A stretch of 64,000 nt of DNA from Sequoia sempervirens (GCA_007258455.2 VDFB02262726.1:33417-97416); one strand, 5' to 3'. Numbered from the stretch's first letter, positions 22,522 through 33,766 are shown. Made by a program: numbers and translations. Notes: generated by a model not told the origin, from the letters alone.

Positions 22522-23967
22522 CTAGTGCTTTGCTACTATTTCGCGTTCTTTTACTGTCTTCACCATTTGCCCAACCTCCATCAACTGACGCTTGGTCTGC
22601 TCAATTGAGTTTTCCTTCTTTGCCCACTTGGCCTTTGCGTTCATCACTCTTTGCTCAGTCTTCTTCTCCTTCGCTGCCATCTTGGCCTCCACAACTGTCA
22701 CTCTAGCCCGTTCACTGGCAGTGAGTTGTGTTTGTTGAGCCAACTGTTCCTGGAATTTTTGTGTTCACTCACTCAACTCATCTTGTACCCTCTCTACCAT
22801 TTGAAGGGCCTCATTCTTCTCTTGTATAAGCTCGTTAGTGGAGGTGATCTAACGCTTTAGCCTGTAAAACACATCCATGAAGGAAGCTTCTATACCAAAT
22901 AAGGTGCCAAGCTTCCATCATTTTTGGAGTCTCTATTCTAGGCCATCCCCAAGAAGTGAAGCAACGTGCAAATTCCCTTTTGCACTTTGTCTTTACAAAT
23001 GCCAATATGCGTTGGACTTCTCTTGCCACCAATGGAGATTGCCTTGTGTCAAGTTGTTTCAATATGTTTCCAATCTCTTGCATCACCATCACCATCGACT
23101 AGAGATCTTGTATGTATTGTTGAACCGTACCAAGTCGGTTCACCTCATTAGGCTTGGTGATCTCAATGATTAGCCCCTTAGACTCACTCAACTCCTCTTC
23201 CTCATCCTTGCCGAATGGGTTAGGTGGTGACAACTTTTGTGTAGTTGAAGGTGAATGTGGTACCTGAGGGGGTCCCCCACTCTCCTAAGTGTGTATAACA
23301 TCTGGTGGATTTTCCTGTGAAGGGCCAGGCTCTGTATACTTGACCACCATGATTGATTGATTGGTGTCCTACTGCTTGAGTCCTTCGGCCATGACTCTGA
23401 GAGAACTTAGTGAAAGAAATGTTGGAACTTGCATAGGTATTCCAAGTAAATCTAACCAACGATCAATTTGTGTGACATTGGTCAACACAGAGACATCCCT
23501 TGGTAGAGAACCCTCGGTGGGTGGAGTAGGTCCCACTAGAAAAATAGCTAGCGATGCTAACAATATGATTGGCGACATTGGCAGTGTGGTTGGTGGTCCT
23601 GGTAGTGTGGTTGGCTGTCCTGGTTGTGTGATTAGTAGTCCTGGCAATGTGATTGGTAGTCTTGACAATGTGACTAGCAGTCCTGGCTGTGTGACTAGCG
23701 ATACAGGCACTACTAGTAGTGTGGCTAGCGGTGATGGTGACACTGTTGTAGCAGTCTCACTAATTGATATCGCCTCGTCTATATCCATCTCAAGCAATGG
23801 TTTGCATCGACGGCAAGTGATACCTCTTCCTCCATCAGTGTGGTGGTCGATGTAGAGGACGAAAACTCTTTAGGTGCTTCATCTTCAACACTTTCTCCTT
23901 CATTGCCCGATGCATCTCTTTGCTTCCTTTTCTTTCTGGCTGGTTGTGTTGTCTCCTTTCCCCCCAA
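22522..23967 (-). pseudogene. G2 post-integrase ORF, C-terminal part (coiled coil and heptapeptide repeats)
   Basis: From 23967 leftward: a KKRKQR basic cluster (nuclear-localisation-like), a hydrophobic Pro/Leu/Thr section encoded by a 21-bp minisatellite, a segment with TKCKREFARCF and MEAWHLIWYR, and an Ala/Lys/Glu-rich segment (22743-22522) predicted to form a coiled coil. Frames shift between segments. No known domain is recognised. It is downstream of integrase in G2, where some plant gypsy lineages carry an extra ORF of uncertain function. Confidence 0.45.
23561..23707 (-). repeat. 21-bp minisatellite, seven units, in the G2 extra ORF
   Basis: Seven consecutive 21-bp units of the form (C/T)A(G/A)TGTG(G/A)TTGG(T/C)(G/A)GTCCTGG run at 23561, 23582, 23603, 23624, 23645, 23666 and 23687. 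On the coding (minus) strand they give a 7-residue Pro/Leu/Thr repeat. Length 3n keeps the frame open. Confidence 0.8.
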
Positions 23968-23989
23968 TGCCTACATATTGAGGGTAGTC

Positions 23990-24285
23990 TAGTAGAATGT
24001 CGTTGGCCATGAAGGATCCAATTGAGCTATTGGTTGAAACTTCCCCCACTTCTCAATGAGAACTTGAGTATGGACGACGTCAAGGAAGAGGGCAATGGCA
24101 TGTTGCATCATATAAAATGCCTTGTGTTTTTGTTCCAAAAATTCTCTGATTCTTTCAAATAACAATCTTGCCCAATTGTAGACTTTACCAATGTTCAACC
24201 CGATCATATAGTTAATCATCCAGATGGCTACATCGAATGCCCTACTTGCTCCTATTAATCTACACCTGATTAAATCCATGGTACA
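23990..24285 (-). pseudogene. G2 extra ORF, central part (left of F2-A)
   Basis: The frame from TMDLIRCRLIGASR through WMINYMIGLNIGKVYNWARL to about 23990 is open and well composed (aromatic and charged residues evenly spread). It continues the part at 26171-26550: the left sequence begins C-T-M at 24285 and the right ends P-E-W-K-C-T at 26171, and they join in frame across the F2-A target duplication. Family is not recognised; a capsid-like or DNA-binding role is possible but unproven. Confidence 0.55.
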
Positions 24286-26170
24286 TGTAATGTCCCCATT
24301 TTTAGCCCTACACTTTTCAGTGATTGATAGCCTATCTCCGGTGTGCTGTCGGCTAGATAGAGGCAGAATTAGGGTTTCCGGTTGCTTGGTGGGTTCTTTT
24401 GAAGATTCAGGGATTTGCATCTTGGAGTTTGGGATTTTGGATTGTGGATTCTTTCTGGGTTTTCAGAAAGCTTCGCAATGGTATTGCTTTCACTTTGATC
24501 CGAGCAACTTTCCGAATTTACTATTTTTAGTAAATTCTATTTTTAGCAGTGGTCTAGTCTGCATTAGCTCAACAAGCTTTCCTCTTCTGACAGTTCAGTT
24601 GGTAATATTGATTTTGGCTTTAAGGTGCTCATTTTGGAGAGATAAGTTATTTTAAATTAATAATGTTTTATTTTCATCTTATGACCCCTTGACCTAGTGT
24701 TACAACTTCAAGTTGTTTTTAAAGGGGGACTTTGAGGGTGGTCATCTCATGAGGAAATATTTTAAATATTCCTAAAGTCAAAATATTGCTTGGAGAAAGG
24801 GGACGCCAACTTTTGAGGAGGAGATAATTTTAATTTAATAAAAAAGGGGTCAAATATTGCCTCATGAAAAAAGGGACACCACTCTTGGAGGGAAAATGAA
24901 GTCAAATTCAAATTGGAAAAAGGGCGCACTTTCTAGAAGCATCTAGAGATTCTCTACTAAGTCTATAAAAGAAGGCCTTCTCTCTTCATTTTATCATCTT
25001 ATGACTTGAGTAATGTTATGCTGCTGAAATGGTATTGGGATTGCTTCGAGGAATGTATGCCTCCTAGCCTTGGCTCGACTTCTTGCTTGAAAGATAGCAA
25101 CTAGTGGAGAGTTAGTTTGTTGTTGAGTGGATGTGTAGTGAGATTTTGCATTGTAGTAGTTATTGTGCATTTGTAGTTCAATTTCTAGCATGTTAATGAA
25201 GTTCTGGAGTTGCTGACTTCAAGTTGCTGAATGTTGTTTTTGCTCATAAGTCAAAAAATAAAAATATATTCGTTCTGGGTATTGGCTAGAACCATTTCTA
25301 TGCCCTAGGCGCCCATTTGTGCAAATTTTGGTGATTTATAATGAAGAATATGATTTTATCTTGTTGGTAGAACATTTATAGAGGCTGTACCATTTTGTTC
25401 TGCCTGGCAAATGTTTAGAAAAAAAAATACTTCAATTTGTCAGCTGTTTCTTTGTCTAGTCTTCATTGTCATCATCCTAGCATTCGTTTGCATCAAGTCT
25501 CATGTCATTCTGACAAGTATTGAGTGAGTTGTGAGCATTTTAGTGGATTCTAGGGTTGCTGGTTTTGCATTTCAAGTTGCTGTTCTGTCATATCAGATTT
25601 TGGAAAGTGCATTTTTGGTGAAGGGTTGGTGTTGGGAAGTCATTCTAAGCTTGGTGGAGGTCACATTTACTATTGCAGCAATTGAAGAACATCTAATCCT
25701 TGTTCTTGCGGGCATTCTCTATATTATTGTAAGCTGAACAGTAGTACTCTCAACATTTCTTCTCATCATTCTCTTTATGCTTGTAATACCCACTGAATAA
25801 GTGGAAGAGGCTGGCTTGCCGCCTATTTACAATTGAATTGCATTGTAGTTTCTTAGCATCTCCGCCCTATGGTAGCTCCATTCTCACTCCAGGATTGAAA
25901 GCACATTCTGGGTGTTGAGTTTACTTTCAGCACTTGTAGTTGGTAGGGATCCTCTGACCATATGTTCGTCCATCTTGGGCACATTCTTGGTTAGAGTTAA
26001 TCTTTCAGCATTGCATTGAGATCCTCTGACCATATGCTCGCTGTCATCTGGCACATTCTTGGTTAGAGTTGAATTCTGTATCGCTTTGGTTTTTAAGTGC
26101 TAACCCTAACGGGTGTATGTTGTTGTAATTGCATTCCAAAAATTGAAAAAAATTGGTTCGGAATATTTCA
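24286..26170 (+). mobile_element. F2-family solo LTR, copy F2-A (1,885 bp)
   Basis: Begins TGTAATGTCCCC and ends ATATTTCA, flanked by GTACA (24281-24285) and GTGCA (26171-26175), a target duplication with one change. Removing it restores the G2 reading frame. It has two CArG boxes (24521, 24537), a TATAAAAG box near 24966 followed by a C/T-rich leader, and a duplicated U5 phrase GATCCTCTGACCATATG (25950 and 26029). No protein-coding content of its own. Confidence 0.8.
24521..24546 (+). promoter_or_regulatory. Two overlapping-context CArG boxes in F2-A
   Basis: CTATTTTTAG at 24521-24530 and again at 24537-24546, joined as TTTACTATTTTTAGTAAA, about 240 bp into the LTR. These are the boxes that fill the GL LTRs, here in an unrelated LTR sequence. 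Confidence 0.6.
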
Positions 26171-26550
26171 GTGCATTTCCATTCCGGTGTAGCCAAAAAA
26201 TTCTTCCTCAAACCCCGATTTCCTGCACTCCATTTACTATCCTTCTCTTGTTGCATCAAATTGGGTTGGCATACTCTTCTTAGAGATGCTTCTTGATGTT
26301 GTTGGGTGAGTTTCCCTGTCGGATTACACACGGTGGTATTTGTGGCAAGTATGTTGAACACTCTGTTAAAATCTGTTGGCCAAAAGCAAATAGTTACCTG
26401 ACAGCCTTGATAATCAATGACGGATTTGTGAGAATGTCTGCGATAATTTGTTACCATTGCCTTCAAGAAAGGCTCAAATTCTCGAGAGTTAAAGAACGGA
26501 AGTTGTATGACTTTGTCTACCTGTGCGTGTCTTAATGCTACCTTCAACAC
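26171..26550 (-). pseudogene. G2 extra ORF, N-terminal part (right of F2-A)
   Basis: Open from 26550 with FFNSREFEPFLKAMVTNYRR, ITICFWP-like and VCNPTGKLTQQHQEASLRRV segments, ending in PEWKCT at the F2-A junction. Codons after 26171 are LTR sequence. The product family is unknown to me. It lies about 2 kb downstream of the G2 integrase on the same strand. Confidence 0.55.
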
Positions 26551-27589
26551 ATGGTCATCCTAGTTGCTCTACTGCCATGTTTTGCATTGACTACTAGTGA
26601 GACTATCCCATGTCAATGCATCTACTCCTGTCTCATCCTCTTTCCCCTTGTTTGTTTTTGCTGTAGCAATTCAAGGCCTGTAGTGTAATACCTTCTTCCC
26701 CTTAGTGTTGCTAGCATCAATCACTGAAAAACTATTTGACAATATGCTTTTGGTAGTTCATGAGAAAGATTAAATAGACAATACCTTCTCGAAAAACGAT
26801 TGTAATAACTGTCAATTTGTAGTGTGCAAGAAGGAATGAATGGAGACCATACTATGCAATTATGAGATTGCCAAATCAACACTTGACAACATTGTACAAT
26901 TCCCTATCTCCACGCCAGTCATACACTAATTTTCTTTGTAGAGTATATGGTTGCAAACATTGCTTCTTACCGTGCATTGCAGTTTTTTGAGTAATGATTG
27001 GCATAGGTTGTATGTACATACGCAACCCCCTCAGGTCGTTTGGTATACGAAAGCTATACGATGACAAAGTCATGGAGTTGTATGCTGTGACCACTCCCCA
27101 ATTCTCTTTTTCACCATATGATGTTTAATGTTGGTTGTCGTATGGTGATTAACCACTTTGAACCCCTTTTTCGTACGCTATTGTCCTTTCTTCTGCACCG
27201 ATGCCATACGTTTTGCTCACTGTCTCCCCTACGTTGCACGGTGATTCTTAGTCATGTGCTCTACTTTCTCCCCCACTGTACCATGCTAGTTTGTATGGTG
27301 TACACTGTTTTCCCAAGTTGTACGTTGTTTCCTACTTGTTGCACAATGCAAGTCGTTGTCCGTTGTATGGATTGATCTCTTCTAGGTCATATGGTATTGA
27401 ATTTTCTTCCTTGCAGTCCTAGGATTTTGTTCTGCCTGCGTTGTACAATGTAAAAGGCTCCTTTTTTTCTTCCGTGTTTTTCTCCAAGAGGCCATATGAA
27501 ATTTTTGAGGTGAATTTGTTTCACTTTTGGTACTTCATATTTTTTAATTGACAATTTTAAATTTTTCTCAATTTTGATACATTAATTCT
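26551..27589 (-). other. G2 post-integrase region, decayed
   Basis: It holds a 72-codon minus-strand frame (27094-26876) with no known motif. Between 27040 and 27450 short phrases with TACGTTG, GTATGGTG and GTTGCAC recur irregularly. It probably belongs to the extra ORF or its leader, but no domain is recognised. Confidence 0.35.
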
Positions 27590-28005
27590 CAGTGTTCCAT
27601 GGGGTTTTGGGGATGGGGATGAGGGGATGGTAGGAGACGTGTTTCGAGGACGCGGGGATAGGGGATCTAAATTTGGGGGCAGTAGGGGGATGGCAGGGGG
27701 ACAACGGCGGGGGGCCGGCAGGGTGCTGAAATACATATAGTATTTGAAAAAATAGTTATAAAGAGATGTATAAGTATAAGAATTATACATCTTGGAGACA
27801 ACTAGGAGTCCCCTAGACGTCTTGAGGACACCCCAACATCCTCAAAGTCCTAGCAGCATCTTGGAGACAACGACATTGGTGGTGGGATGGTGGCGTTGGT
27901 GGTGGGCTGGTGGGGGGACGTCCCCCCAAGTCCCCAAGTCTCCGAGACGTTTTCGTCTAGGAAACGCGAGGTTTTTTGGGGGGGACGCGTCCCCATGGAA
28001 CATTG
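27590..28005. mobile_element. hAT-type MITE (416 bp) with 8-bp target duplication
   Basis: Termini are CAGTGTTCCATGGGG and the inverted CCCCATGGAACATTG, matching at 14 of 15 positions. It is flanked by a perfect 8-bp direct repeat TTAATTCT (27582-27589 and 28006-28013). An 8-bp duplication and CA-starting TIRs are the hAT signature. The interior is G-rich (GGTGGTGGG and GGGGATGGGG runs) with no transposase, so it is non-autonomous. It sits in G2 and shows little decay at its ends, so it is likely a late arrival. Confidence 0.85.
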
Positions 28006-28013
28006 TTAATTCT

Positions 28014-28663
28014 TTTCTTTTTAATAATTGCAACTGAAATATTTGAACATATTCACCTTTTAATTTTTTAATATTTCGTGACTTTCATATTGTAATATTT
28101 TTCCTTGATAATTTCCACTTTAATTTTTTTAATTTTTATGACTTCCATACTTTAATAATTTTTTTCTTTTTATTTCTATCTTCTTCATTTCTAGTTTTTC
28201 TATTTCGTCCTCTTTGCCCAATTTTTGTTTGGAGTTTTATTTTTGTAGCTTGGAGTCTCATACAAGTTTTCCATGGCCACTTATAGCATTCATACTCGTA
28301 GCAAGATTCGATATATTGTAAATTGAATAATTTTTCCAGTAAGGGTGGATTTTGCATACCTTTCACTTTTTGGTTGCCATCAATGTACATACCGCCTCTT
28401 GCTTGATACCATTTCACTTCATCCCCTTCGATAGTTGGGGGTGTTGTCGGATTGTGGACTGCATGCCATTACATATTGGAAGTTGGTAGCGGAGGTGGCT
28501 TCTAGTTATGGTTTAACACCCATTGGATGATATCTTCATTGTATACAAAGCGTTCTGCCACAAAGTAGTTTTCAGCCATCAACACTGGCCATAGGTTAGG
28601 TCCTTCCTCTGAGTCTTTTGAATGTTCTTTTGCGTGCCATTCTTGGACGGTCTTCCTCTTCTT
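28014..28663 (-). pseudogene. G2 region after integrase, Lys-rich tail
   Basis: A 93-codon frame (28417-28136) begins with an EVKWYQARGGMYID-like phrase and ends in a strongly basic tail (RNRKTRNEEDRNKKKK). It is preceded by LMAENYFVAERFVYNEDIIQW in another frame. It is continuous with integrase downstream sequence; function unknown. Confidence 0.4.
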
Positions 28664-30030
28664 CTAGTCTTCATCCAATTTGTAGATAATATATCCTTGC
28701 CTCTGTCCTACATAAGGTGCTTTTAGGTGCCATCTACCATGTGACTTGATCCATTCTACAGGTGGTCCAAAGAGTGCATTTGTTAAATGTTGATGGATTC
28801 TTGGTACTATTAGTCCTTTAGGTTCTTGCAAAATTTGTTCTACCACTACGCTTGCAGGTCCTTTCAATCCTTTTGGTACTTGCATGTTAGGTTTCCCATT
28901 TGCCATCCAATCCACCATGTTGATACAATCTTTCAATATATGTCGTCCAAATTCTCTAGTTTGATAGCCCCATTATTAGAGATTTCTTGGATTTTAAAGA
29001 GATCGATCCATTTCACTTTGAACTTGCCTGGTTTAATTTTGTTATGATTGTTATACTTCAAAACTAGCTGTCCAGGTTGGATGTTCACTTATCAAAGATG
29101 TTTGTTTTGTCAATACTTCCTTCTTTTCGGCATCAGCTCCGTTGCCCATTGGGCGAGTACTCTTCATTTGTCTTGTTTGTTTAATTGGAACAACCATTCC
29201 ATCAAACTCTCCATATCACCTAGACAGTTCTCAACAACAATCCTTAGGCTCAGTGCCATATACTCGGCAGGGACTACAACTTCTTGATCGTACATCAAGT
29301 GGAATGGTGTGTGGCCTGTCATCACTTTATATGTCATATGGTAAGCCCATAGTACAGTTGGCAACTTCTCTTCCCAACTAGCTTCTTTGATGCCGCATGA
29401 ATTGCCAATGATGGAGATGAGTACTTTATTTGTGGACTCTGCCTATCCATTCACTCTCAGGTAGTATAGGCTTGATCAGTTATGAAAAATGCAAAACTTC
29501 GTCATCATCAAATGAATGATGTAGTTTATGAAGTTCCCTCCCTTATCATTGGTGATCTATATTGGAATGTTGTACCTTGTGACAACCTTCTCATACATGA
29601 ATCTCGTTGTACTGACTGCAATGTTGTTTTGTAGTGCTCGAGCCTTCACCCATTTTGTTAGGTACTTCGTGGCAACAACTATGTATCTGCACCGGTGTAG
29701 TTGGTTGACTTTTAGTGGACCAATGAATTCAAGTCCCCGCCTCTCGAAGAGTTCTTCGAGTTGAGATGGGAATGACATGTAATCTCTCTTAACGTTTTGC
29801 CAACTCCCTAGCAAGTATCACATCCCACCACCCATTCTCAAGCATTAGTGTGCAATTTCGGCCACCATAGACCCGCCAATAGGATTTTATGAGCTGTAGC
29901 ATCCAGTCCCATATGTCCTCCAGCCAACCTTTTGTGTGCTTCTTTAAGTACTCTTGGGATTTCCTCCTCCATGACACATTGTCGTAGTATATGGTTTGAC
30001 CCCATTTTACGATTTGGAAGGTTTTACTCT
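28664..30030 (-). pseudogene. G2 integrase
   Basis: The HHCC zinc-finger region is readable near 29985-29800 (AHKRLAGGHMG, KILLAGLWWPKL, then C-D-T-C). The catalytic core starts at 29740 (LEFIGPL, YIVVATKYLTKWVKARAL), and the C-terminal part has HTPFHLMYDQEVVVPAEY (29310-29250) and a chromodomain-like position (28936-28664) without a recognisable chromodomain. Integrase joins element cDNA to host DNA. Several frameshifts separate these pieces. Confidence 0.8.
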
Positions 30031-30036
30031 TAAAAA

Positions 30037-30566
30037 CTAGTTTCCTTCTCTCCCCCGATGGCATTTCCTTGGGAAATGTAGAGGTGGAAATGTATTCTTC
30101 AACACTCTCTTACCATGGAGGTAGTGTTGCAATTTGAAATAAGTGGGGAAGTCTTCATTTACTCCCTCTAGAGGTTCACCTGACTTGATCCTGGATAGTT
30201 GATCGGCGATGACATAGCTCTTCCCTAGTAGGACGATAATAGTGAATGCAAATTCTTGTAATAGCAGGAGCCATCTACTCACTCGTCCTTGGGTTATTGG
30301 CTTGTTCACTAGGTACATAAGGTTCTAGTGATCGATGTAGAATGTGAATAGTGTTGCCAATAAATAATGTTTGAACTTCTGTACGGCATAGACCATTCCT
30401 TGCACTTCCCTCTTTGTTGTACTATAGTTCTTCTTTACCTTTGACAATAATCGATTGGTGAAGAATACTGGGCGGTCTAACCCTTGTGGTCCCACTTGTG
30501 CCAATGTTGCTCCAATTGCATAGTTTGATGTGTCGACGTGTATGTGGAACTCATTATTCTAGTCTG
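30037..30566 (-). pseudogene. G2 RNase H domain
   Basis: From 30566 leftward the frame reads FHIHVDTSNYAIGATLAQ, FFTNRLLSKVKKNYSTTKRE, VQKFKHYLLATLFTFYIDH and then RVSRWLLLLQEFAFTI and IADQLSRI, the standard gypsy RNase H series, with the first catalytic Asp present. It is the part of pol left of GL-C, whose insertion separates it from RT. Confidence 0.85.
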
Positions 30567-30871
30567 GGTATTGTTGTGACCTTTTCACACATCACCCCAT
30601 TCAAAATGGGGACCCCCTAATTTTCGCTTCGTTCCTCGTCTTTTGGCTTTGGTTTTGTCTCTCCCTCTCTTTCTGCTGTCTGCCTCTCCGGGGATGTGTC
30701 CGTCATCGAGCTTAAACGTGAAATTTGGCCAAGTCCATAGAATTAGGGTTTGTACTTTCCTGGTCAATCCGAAATCAAATGAAGTGAATAAATTAAAAGC
30801 AGAGCTTAACATTGTTGTCAGTATGCTTCCAACAGGCTCTCAGCAAAATTTCATCAGATTCCAATAACTTA

Positions 30872-31828
30872 CTATTTTTAGTAAGTGTGCAATTCAGAGC
30901 GTTCCGTTAGCATTCTTGAAGTTTCGACAGTCACACTGCATCCAGGACATGTCAAGCTGCTCGTCTGCAAGTTTTGAGTGTGAACAGACAACTTACTATT
31001 TTTAGCAGTTCGGCTTCCGAAGCAAATTTTAGGGCCTATATGTAGAGTTTTTCAACGCATGTCTGGAGATTCCTTCTGGGTTTTCAGAGACCTTCGCGAT
31101 GGTGTAACATGCAAGGTGAGATAACGACTTTCAAAGTTCAGCCTTCGGAGGCTATTTTTAGGGTTTGCATGTTAGGATTTTCTTTGCATGTCTACATATT
31201 CCTTATGGGTTTTTCGAGAGCTACGCAGTGATGTGACATGCAAACAGAGATAATCACTTATTCAGGAACTTACTAGTTTTAGCAGATGCATTCCGGCAGC
31301 CGCCTCCCAACACTTCAGAATCACAAACTGATCGCAATGCAATAGAAACGAGGACAAATGGAGGTCGTTTGATATGCATGCAAGTCCAATTAGGGTTTCC
31401 AGCTTCGAGACCCAAAAAGAGGGGTAAAAAGTCAGAATTTTCGAAAACCAGTGTATCCCACTGTGATTAGCATCTTTCGAGCTATCCACTGGTAAAATTT
31501 GAAGGCAAACAGAGCACTTACTATTTATAGTAAGTCATTTCGGAAACTGGCTAAAAATAGTAAACCAGCGGCAGGCGCCGGTGTCAACAGGCAGGTCACG
31601 TAGTGAGGAGCTCGCCATTCGAATTTCAAGTCAAACGGAGTTGGGGAAGTCTTTGAAACGAGCAGTTACTATAAATAGTAAACCACCTTCAGAAATGGGC
31701 TAAAAATAGCAGGCCGGCTCAGAATGGCAGTGTGAACAGGCTGACGAGGTCATGAAGGTCTAGTGTTTAAAATTTCAAATCATTCTAAGCTTCAGAAGTG
31801 TGGAAATCAGAGGACTTACTATAAATAG
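30872..31828 (+). promoter_or_regulatory. Array of 8 MEF2-type CArG boxes in GL-C
   Basis: Perfect CTA(A/T)4TAG boxes start at 30872, 30996, 31152, 31521, 31551, 31669, 31700 and 31819, plus a one-off CTAGTTTTAG at 31273. Pairs about 30 bp apart (31521/31551, 31669/31700) could place two MADS dimers three helical turns apart. The array fills the first third of U3, 2.5-3.5 kb upstream of the TATA box. Confidence 0.7.
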
Positions 31829-31901
31829 CAGGACATGGAGAAGCTGGCAGAAGGAAGGAGAAAATGCCTAAGTCTGGAGATAAATCCACCTCCTACCCTC
31901 A

Positions 31902-32881
31902 GATGCGCCCAAGGTCAGCTGGCAGTTGGCAAAATTTTCCAAGTCTGAATTCATGCTTCATCACCTTCCAAATGCGCCCTCATCCTCAGCTGGCTGGCAA
32001 GTGGAAAAAGATTCTAAGTGTTATATCCTCCTCAGCATACAAAATGCGCCCACCTTAACTGGAAAGCAAGAAAATTTTCTAAGGCATGAAAATATCCTGC
32101 TGGACATGCTAAATGCGCCCAACTTGCATTCAAGATGATTGAAAAATTTCTAAGTGTTGGAATATCCTGCTAAACATATCAAATGCGCCCAACTTGCCTT
32201 GTGGTGGTTAAGAAAATTCTAAGTCAAAGTTTTATCCTGCTCCCTAGGTAAAATGCGCTCTCACCTCAAGTCAAACATGAAAAAATTTCTAAGTGTGGGA
32301 ATATCCCTCACCACCTTCCATATGCGCCCTCAAGGGATGAAGAATGAGTATGTTCAAAATATTCTAAGTGAAGATGCTAATCCTCCTCCTATGCCAAAAT
32401 GCGCCCACTTTAGGGAGGAGTTGCAAAAAGTTTCTAACATGTTTTATCCTCCACTACACCCTAAATGCGCCCAAGTTTCAAAGGTGGTCATGATGTTGAA
32501 GTTAAATCCTCCTCACATACTAAAATGCGCCCAAGATTAGCAAGGAAGTCAAAGACAAGTCAAAGCAAAGGTGGCATTTGAAATTTCATCCTCCTCCCAT
32601 GCTCAAATGCGCCCAAGAGAGGGCATGTAAGGACAAAAACGAGGGAGCTGAAAGGTCACATGTTGGGCGTTGAAAGTCTATCCTCCTTCACACATGATTT
32701 GCGCCCATCCTTCATGACACATGAGATGCGCCAAGTGCAAAATGATATGAATAAAGCTAAAATAACTAAGGCATGGAGATAAGTCCTCTTCAAGTATGAA
32801 ATGCGCTCAAGGGAGATGAAGGTTGCTAGGCGTTGGAACTTAAAAAGAAGTATATTCCTCATGAAGTGTAAAATGCGCCCA
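31902..32881 (+). repeat. AAATGCGCCC array of GL-C
   Basis: About 15 copies of (A)AATGCGCCC(A) occur, near 31902, 31971, 32042, 32110, 32181, 32251, 32322, 32397, 32464, 32523, 32605, 32699, 32726, 32800 and 32871. The first eight are 68-75 bp apart. Linkers contain TTCTAAGTG and ATCCTCCT phrases. Non-coding. Confidence 0.8.
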
Positions 32882-33220
32882 AGGCAATGGACATTAAATC
32901 TTCTAAGTGAATTTCTTCACCACAGGAAGAATGAATTGAAGAATAAAAAAAAAATTCTAAGGCAAAATTCAAAAGTGCTAAGTGATTTAAAAATTTCTCT
33001 AAGGCACAAAATTTGTCTTCCTTAGGAAAAATGCCTAGGTCTAGTGAAGTGATGAAATTTTCCTGGACACGAATGAATTTGCCGGAAATGAAGTCAAATG
33101 ATGCCAGCTGCACAGGGTTGATGAAGATTTTCAAGCTAGAACTAGGAAATACTCACAGGGATGAAGAACTGGAATAGATTTGTCGAAAATATTTTTTCTA
33201 AGGTTGAAAATCAAAAAAAT

Positions 33221-33320
33221 TAAATGAACCCGTTCGTTGTATACCCATGAATTCGACACTTTCTGAAGAAAATTTTCTTCTGGGTATTGAGGATTGTCAA
33301 CGAGGAATGGATTTTAGTGT
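33221..33320 (+). promoter_or_regulatory. Conserved inverted-repeat block of GL-C
   Basis: AAATGAACCCGTTCGTTG is followed by ATACCC (33241), the perfect 16-bp palindrome GAAGAAAATTTTCTTC (33265-33280), and GGGTAT (33282-33287). GL-B (10855-10930) and GL-E (52326-52430) keep the same order. It is one of the best-conserved U3 stretches between copies, suggesting a functional element, but no known factor site is claimed. Confidence 0.5.
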
Positions 33321-33766
33321 CTTCTGCACTTCGCCAAGGCTTTCAGGATGGAGATTTTGATCAGCACTTGAAATAATGATTTTTCCTAAAGGAAATTCAA
33401 ATTTTCTAAGGCAAAATGGATAAAATGTGTTTTCAAAAGGAAAAATGCTTCAGATGATGAATTTGAAGTTGACTGCCTAGGTGAATTTGCTCAAATTCTT
33501 CGTGATGATAATCTTCTTGAGCCAGAGTTGAATAAAATCAAAGTCGTCAACGACTCAGCTGATGAAATGAATTGTGATACGCCCTTGAGGAAGATGAAAT
33601 TTGTCTAAGGCATGAAGAATGTGAAGCTAAAGTGAAACTCGAATATTAGGATGAAGGTGTCGAGATGGCATGCAGATGTTGAAAAGTTATGAAGAATGAA
33701 GGGTTTCCTAGAAGAGAAATGTTTCGGAGGTCACTCAAACCTAAAAGATCGGAGCATGAAGATCAG

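Noticed and set aside
22877..23173. Plus-strand ORFs opposite the G2 extra ORF (22470-23855)
   Set aside because: They are antisense shadows of the minus-strand frames; the plus frames show no motifs.
31864..32540. ORFs across the AAATGCGCCC arrays of GL-C and GL-E
   Set aside because: Repeat-derived frames (recurring M-R-P and N-A-P), with no conserved start or length between copies.
33261..33287. Heat-shock element in the GAA/TTC-rich dyad of GL-C
   Set aside because: GAA and TTC blocks are not spaced as alternating 5-bp units (nGAAnnTTCn).
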